DNA from: Halichondria panicea
Taxonomy: Eukaryota; Porifera; Demospongiae; Suberitida; Halichondriidae
NCBI RefSeq assembly: GCF_963675165.1
Contig: NC_087389.1
Span: forward strand, 6,186,621 to 6,250,620
Length of the DNA: 64,000 nt
Direction of reading: 5' to 3'
The position numbers and the translations under genes are program-made. Under the pieces are notes generated by a model. The model was given only the letters and a program-made list of their open reading frames with translations. It was not told the DNA's origin and made no database searches. Each line of letters begins with the position of its first letter. Positions within the stretch are counted from its first letter, which is position 1. Shown here in pieces: positions 59,501 through 64,000 of the stretch.

Positions 59501-61554
59501 CTCACTTCACTGGAGCAATATTTGGAGCGAATGAAGGAGAAGCAAGATCACATCTACTTCATGGCAGCCCCCACTAAAGAAGAGGCGTCTCGTTCTCCCT
59601 TCGTGGAGAGGTTGTTGAAGAAGGGATATGAAGTCTTGTACTTAGTGGACCCTGTGGACGAGTACTGTGTGCAGGTGGGTGGGCACTTATTAGAGCTTGT
59701 GGGTGGGCGCTTATTAGAGCTAGCCAAAGCTATAGTGTAGTTCCACGATTGCGCTCTTTACATGTCCTTTCTTATGCTTGCTGAACAATTTTATTTTCAA
59801 CGTTTTTTTTTATTGCCTTCGAACAATTATTTTCAAGTGTTACATGTACTATTGGAGATGCTATAATTTATAACTATATCTTATATGTAACAATTAAATA
59901 CTGTAGTTAGATAGACTCCCTACTGCTACGAGTATGATAAAGGTTCAGAATTTTGCGTTACAAGCATAGTTTCAAGAATTACCTCTTTTCTTTGTTCTCA
60001 GAGCATGCCAGAATTTGAGGGTAAGAAGTTTCAGAACGTGGCCAAGGAAGGGCTTGAGTTTGGAGACGAGGGTGAAGGCGCTAAAGAACAACTAGAGGAG
60101 TATACAGAGACGTACAAGCCTCTCACTGATTGGCTGAAGGACGATGCTTTGAGAGAGCTCATTGACAAGGCAGTAGTGTCTAATAGACTGACAGACTCAC
60201 CGTGTGCCCTCGTGGCCAGTCAGTACGGATGGTGAGTGGGCGTGTGTGTGGAGTGGGTGGTAGCTACGTGTATATAAGTATCGTAGTGTGTGGTTTAATG
60301 CATGGAATGTGTTTGTGTGTGCGCGTCTATAGCTTTACTCTATTATTGATGTATTGTGCAGGTCTGGAAACATGGAGAGGATCATGCAGGCACAGGCCTA
60401 CTCCCAGGGGAAGGAGTCCAAGTAAGTCACTCACTCAGTACCAGGTACTACTACTACCTACATGTCGTGTGTTTTAGCCTATATGTTATATGCCTTGTGT
60501 ATGGAGCTACTTAATGCATCTCTTAGTTTATCTGTAACTCCACTGTAACACTGTCTATACATGTACATTGTACAAGTTATTAACCCCCCCCCCCCCACAC
60601 ACACACACACACACACACCCTCACCCTCACCCTACACTCACACACACACCTCCCCCCCACACACACACACCCTCACCCCACGCACAGCTTCTATGCCACT
60701 CAGAAGAAGACGCTAGAGATCAACCCTCGACACCCTCTCATTAAAGAGCTTCAACGTCGTGTGGGCGCTGATGAACAAGATGAAACCACGAGTGACCTCG
60801 CTCGTGTACTCTACGAGACGGCAGTCCTAAGGTCAGGGTTCACGCTCAAGGACTCTGGAGATTTCGCCATGCGTATTGAGCGTATGCTAAGACTGAGTAT
60901 GGGAGTGGACCTGACGACAGAGGCAGAGAAGGAGGAGTTTCCTGATGAAGAGGAGGAGGAGGAAGAGGAAGTGGGGGATGATGAGGGTAAGCCCCTGTCA
61001 TTAGTGGGTGGTGGGGATTCCCCTGTCATTAGTGGGAGGAGACTCCCTTTGTAATGTGTTTTATAGCTTTGGTAGTGCTTGTTGTGTGTATTATACATTG
61101 TGTTGTATACAGCCCTCTGTTGAGGGAAGGCTTAATAGTACAATCGTACTTAGTTTTACCATTTCTTTACAGACGAGGAAGACAGTGATGAGGACAGTAG
61201 TGATGACAGTGATGAGGGAGGTGATGAAGGAGAAGAAGAGGACACTGAGTCCGAGGGTGAAGAGCAGGTGTGTACTCTGAACCCCACTAGTAGTCACTGT
61301 ATACCAGAGCTTATTATGTCCCGTGTGTAGTGTTTTCACCCTCAGTTTATAGGCCACCTCTTTTGCATCTGTTAGCTTTTTGCATACACGTGTACAATTA
61401 GTAGCCTCAGTTATAATTATTTCTAGATAATAATAACGTTATATACCCCCACACCCACACACACACACACACACATGTTACACTTTCCCATACCCACCCA
61501 CACACCCAGGCTACTAATGAGGAGGATGAGTCTCCCTCGAAGGATGAGCTCTGA
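53590..61554 (+). CDS. HSP90B1: Endoplasmin / GRP94 (ER HSP90)
   Basis: ER-lumen HSP90 chaperone that folds secreted and membrane proteins. Sixteen exons: 53590-53641, 53781-53886, 54572-54713, 54955-55117, 55462-55611, 56001-56245, 57926-58057, 58261-58458, 58666-58797, 59008-59228, 59473-59674, 60002-60231, 60362-60421, 60688-60986, 61173-61267, 61510-61554. They sum to 2472 nt, 823 aa (human 803). It has a signal peptide ([18 protein letters not shown]) and an acidic pre-N domain. The ATPase domain shows the HSP90 signature [26 protein letters not shown] and [12 protein letters not shown] charged linker rich in D/E is exon 7. The middle domain shows [12 protein letters not shown] and [12 protein letters not shown]. 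The C-terminal dimerisation domain is followed by a long acidic tail and the ER-retrieval signal KDEL. Intron 6 (56246-57925) is enlarged by nested transposons. A poly(A) signal ATTAAA lies at 61667. Confidence 0.97.
56550..57487. mobile_element. GTTAGACACTG MITE in GRP94 intron 6, with nested insertion
   Basis: Second copy of the element at 15002-15317, flanked by TA. It is inserted in the dispersed repeat whose uninterrupted copy is at 50246-50445. Its own body is split by a 609-bp TAGCCTCG-family element at 56798-57406. An NRF1-like TGCGCATGCGCA lies at 56700-56711. Confidence 0.85.
56798..57406. mobile_element. TAGCCTCG-family element nested in a MITE
   Basis: 609 bp starting TAGCCTCGATCCCAGGCC and ending GGAGGCTA, flanked by the perfect 9-bp duplication ATAGTATAC (56789-56797 and 57407-57415). 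The MITE copy at 15002-15317 has the empty site at 15242-15250. No transposase frame. TGCGCATGCGCC at 56852-56863. Confidence 0.88.
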
Positions 61555-61706
61555 TTGGCCAGTTAGACACGAACATGTACGCATGCAGAGACCTGTTGTA
61601 CTGTCAGTATTTATAGCTAGTGCAACTGACTATTAGGCAAATTTTTGATTCTATTGAGTAAGTTTTATTAAATACGTACTAATGTGAACATGATAAGTAA
61701 CCATGC

Positions 61707-61795
61707 ACCCCTCTCATTAAAGAGCTCGATCCAATGTCGTGTGTGCTGATGAACAACCACAAGTGACCTTGCTGATCATGTACTACTAGCCTATA
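61707..61795 (+). pseudogene. Degenerate fragment of GRP94 exon 14
   Basis: CTCTCATTAAAGAGCT, then GTCGTGTG, GCTGATGAACAA and AGTGACCT follow the order found in exon 14 of HSP90B1 (about 60735-60815), with small deletions and substitutions. Too damaged to code. It implies a local partial duplication of the gene's 3' part, since lost. Confidence 0.75.
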
Positions 61796-63347
61796 GATCG
61801 CAGGCTGCACTTTCTTTTCATCATGGGAGGCTATATTATAGTGAAGGAGGATAATTATTACTAGGAGACATAAGTTTCACCCATGTAGCGTGTGGGTTAT
61901 AAACCGGAGCTGTAGTGGGTGGCCAATTAAACTCACTTCCTGCTGCCTTTCATTAGGTAACAGCCCTCCTGCTGCCTTTAATTAACGAGTGTTGCAAGCT
62001 GCGCTGTGCTAATGCCTCTCGCCATGTTATGCTTTCGCTCAAGAGTGTTAGAGTGTTAATTAAATATAGTAGAAGGAATAAGCTATAATGAATTAAGTTA
62101 CCTTCATGCTTTCACTCTCACAGGCCGGTTCGAGGAGCTTGAGCCGGGGGAGCAAGAGAAGATGGAAAACAAGGCATTCTTGTTTTACATGCATGCATGC
62201 ATCTTTGTTGTTAGTGCGGCCTGAGATCGAGGCTAAAAGATTCCCTTCCTCCTACGTTATTTCCTGTAGTCTTTCATTAGATCACAGCCCTCCTGTAGTC
62301 TTTCACTAGATCACAGCCCTCCTGTAGTCTTTCATTAGATCACAGCCCTCCTGTAGTCTTTCATTGTGATAGTCGACAGCCCCGGCTACAGTGGTAGTTT
62401 TTTTTTTAACTCACTAAAAGAAGTTTATGCCGATTAATAATTACACAGAAACTATATAGAGCTAATATTAATCTGTAACCTAGTCTATGAACAAACGTAT
62501 ATACATAATACAAACAAAAGAGTACTATAGCGTGTGGGTTATAAACGGGGTGTGATATGATATGATAGTGGAAACGAAGTTAATAGTCTCACACTGCCTC
62601 TCTTTGTATGGATGCGTTCTGTGGAGATAATTATATGCAGTTGCAAAAAAATCCGTTCCATGGAAACTTTTTTCTTTCAACAATGATTTAAGAAAAAGAA
62701 TATTGACTTGCATAGCCTGGGGGGCATGCAGATGCAACACAGTGGCTATATATATATAAGGTAGATTGAAATCTGTACGTAGACTGACAGGAGGATTGTT
62801 AATTCCTCGCAATACGGTATCGGTGCACGGTTGGTGCATGTAGAGGATGGGGGGGGGGGGTGAAACCCTGGTAGTGTACGTATCATAGTATTGTGTGCGT
62901 ACGTCTTATCAGCTAGACATAATAATAATTATAGGTACAGTAACATGTACTGATACTGCTCTGTAGTACATAGGTGTGTGGTGTAATGTAATACTATTAT
63001 GTATGCATAGACTACTTCATGCATGTATGTGTACATAGACATAGCCAAGTGGGTTGCATTTGTATATATATGGCTATGTCCATGCACAAAGCAAAAGCAG
63101 CTGTTAAACTTTACATGGTGAAGTCATCCTTACAAGTTAGTTACTGAGTGGCCTGATGAAGCAAGTGGTCTAGCTGTGGTCATGCTGACGATCTCACCTC
63201 ACAATCTGATTCACTGTATATGCCTATAATATCATAGTGGTCAATATGTTTCTGACCACCTCTCATGTTCGTTATCCCAGGTGCTCCCATGTACCTGCAA
63301 AACTGGCCATATTTGATATTGATATTTTTATTCCATGCATGCTAGAG

Positions 63348-63355
63348 TATATAAA
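63348..63355 (+). promoter_or_regulatory. TATA box of the lectin gene
   Basis: TATATAAA followed by GGCAG, 104 bp upstream of the lectin ATG, suits transcription starting about 30 bp downstream with a short leader. A clear TATA box was not seen at the other genes here, suggesting strong or inducible expression. Confidence 0.6.
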
Positions 63356-63458
63356 GGCAGCGTTTAGTCTTTGCAGTCACAAGCAGCAAATTGTCTCCGC
63401 AATCTCTCTCTCTTCATTCAAACTCTCAGCAAATCTCAATTAAGGAACAGCAGCAGCA

Positions 63459-64000
63459 ATGGCTATGGCTAAGGACCCAACAACATATGGCGGCCGAGGT
63501 GGCAACCTTTTCGATGATGGTGTCGAGAACGTGAACATTGTTGGAATTCGCACTGTGAACATTCGATCTGGAAACCAAATGGATGCCATTCAAGTGGACT
63601 ATGTGCTCTCCGATGGCTCTGTCTACAAAGGTCCCTTTCATGGTGGCTGTGGAGGATCTGCCTCAACAATCACTCTGGCTAATGGCGAATGGATCTGCAA
63701 GGTGGAGGGGAAGACCAACGGCAGCCTCGTCGATCAGCTGACCTTATCCATCAAGAATGCAGCCGGTACTATCAGGAAGGAAGGACCGTTCGGAAAAACG
63801 GGAACAACTGTTTTCATGAAAGAAGGAAATATCGTCGCTCTTCATGGAGGGGCAGGAGACCTTCTCGATCGCATTGGATTCTACGATTTGGAAGATTTGG
63901 CTCGTCCTATGTCCAAGTCCAGGATTTTCGGTGGATCTGGAGGCGGGACTTTTGACGATTTCGCCACTGAATCTGGCATTGTTGGAATCCAGAAGATTTA
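63459..64000 (+). CDS. Jacalin-type lectin domain protein (partial, runs off window)
   Basis: An open frame starts MAMAKDPTTYGGRGGNLFDD and has no stop to the window end (about 180 residues). It shows the jacalin-fold pattern: GGRGGNLFDDG, then MDAIQVDYVLSDG, HGGCGG, and a late LHGGAGDLLDRIGFYDL. These are typical of mannose/galactose-binding beta-prism I lectins (PF01419). From about residue 155 FGGSGGGTFDDF restarts the pattern, so at least two tandem domains are likely. No signal peptide is visible, so the protein is cytosolic or exported unconventionally. Single exon so far; TATA box upstream. Confidence 0.85.
   Translation, partial: MAMAKDPTTYGGRGGNLFDDGVENVNIVGIRTVNIRSGNQMDAIQVDYVLSDGSVYKGPFHGGCGGSASTITLANGEWICKVEGKTNGSLVDQLTLSIKNAAGTIRKEGPFGKTGTTVFMKEGNIVALHGGAGDLLDRIGFYDLEDLARPMSKSRIFGGSGGGTFDDFATESGIVGIQKI

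Larger units (their letters stand above)
61555..63458. other. Intergenic region downstream of GRP94
   Basis: Contains the GRP94 3' end, a degenerate GRP94 exon copy (61707-61795), a left-end fragment of the composite repeat (about 61982-62055) and the right end of a TAGCCTCG hairpin (about 62212-62235). A 29-bp tandem repeat of about four units (CCTGTAGTCTTTCATTAGAT) lies at about 62262-62370. The rest, to the lectin promoter, shows no gene. Confidence 0.6.

Noticed and set aside
1-64000. Retrovirus-like or other capsid-bearing elements, LINE reverse transcriptase
   Set aside because: No LTR pairs, integrase, reverse transcriptase or capsid-like frames were seen; the mobile elements found are all short non-coding DNA transposons and a possible SINE.

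Overview
This looks like nuclear DNA of an invertebrate animal, most likely a demosponge. The evidence is multi-exon genes with short GT-AG introns, a metazoan gene set (RAD54L2/ARIP4, LAMTOR5, GRP94, mitochondrial-type P450s), a jacalin-type lectin, and AT-rich spacers full of miniature inverted-repeat transposons. The sponge assignment is inference; the gene calls do not depend on it. I saw no bacterial operons, CRISPR arrays, rRNA or retrovirus-like elements.

Positions 1-32.8 kb hold a tandemly duplicated cassette. Each cassette has a fragment of a WDR59-like WD40 gene (+ strand) followed by two mitochondrial-clan cytochrome P450 genes (- strand). Five P450 copies are visible. Copies B (6432-10473), D (19811-27066) and E (29424-32745) have ten phase-consistent exons and look intact. 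Copy A (window edge) and copy C (11254-14295) are broken. Cassette 1 (about 3394-14998) and cassette 2 (about 15318-31582) differ by many clean insertions, so one copy serves as the empty site for the other. This exposes several transposon families with their target-site duplications. It also shows expansion of a 39-bp minisatellite from about 7 to about 51 units.

Positions 33-64 kb are gene-dense, ordinary sequence. RAD54L2 (33117-46025, -, 15 exons, 2594 codons) is divergent from LAMTOR5 (46220-46944, +), with 194 bp between the start codons. Two unrecognised membrane-protein genes follow on the minus strand. One encodes a mucin-like type I protein (47628-49243) and the other a type II single-pass protein (49458-52810). 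HSP90B1/GRP94 (53590-61554, +, 16 exons, 823 aa, ending KDEL) is divergent from the latter and has an ERSE-like site upstream. A jacalin-type lectin gene with a TATA box starts at 63459 and runs off the window.

The most notable unexplained material is a family of hairpin elements ending TAGCCTCG...CGAGGCTA with 9-10 bp target duplications, one inserted in a P450 exon. Also notable are the P450 I-helix, which carries His in place of the usual acidic residue in every copy, and the two novel membrane-protein genes.
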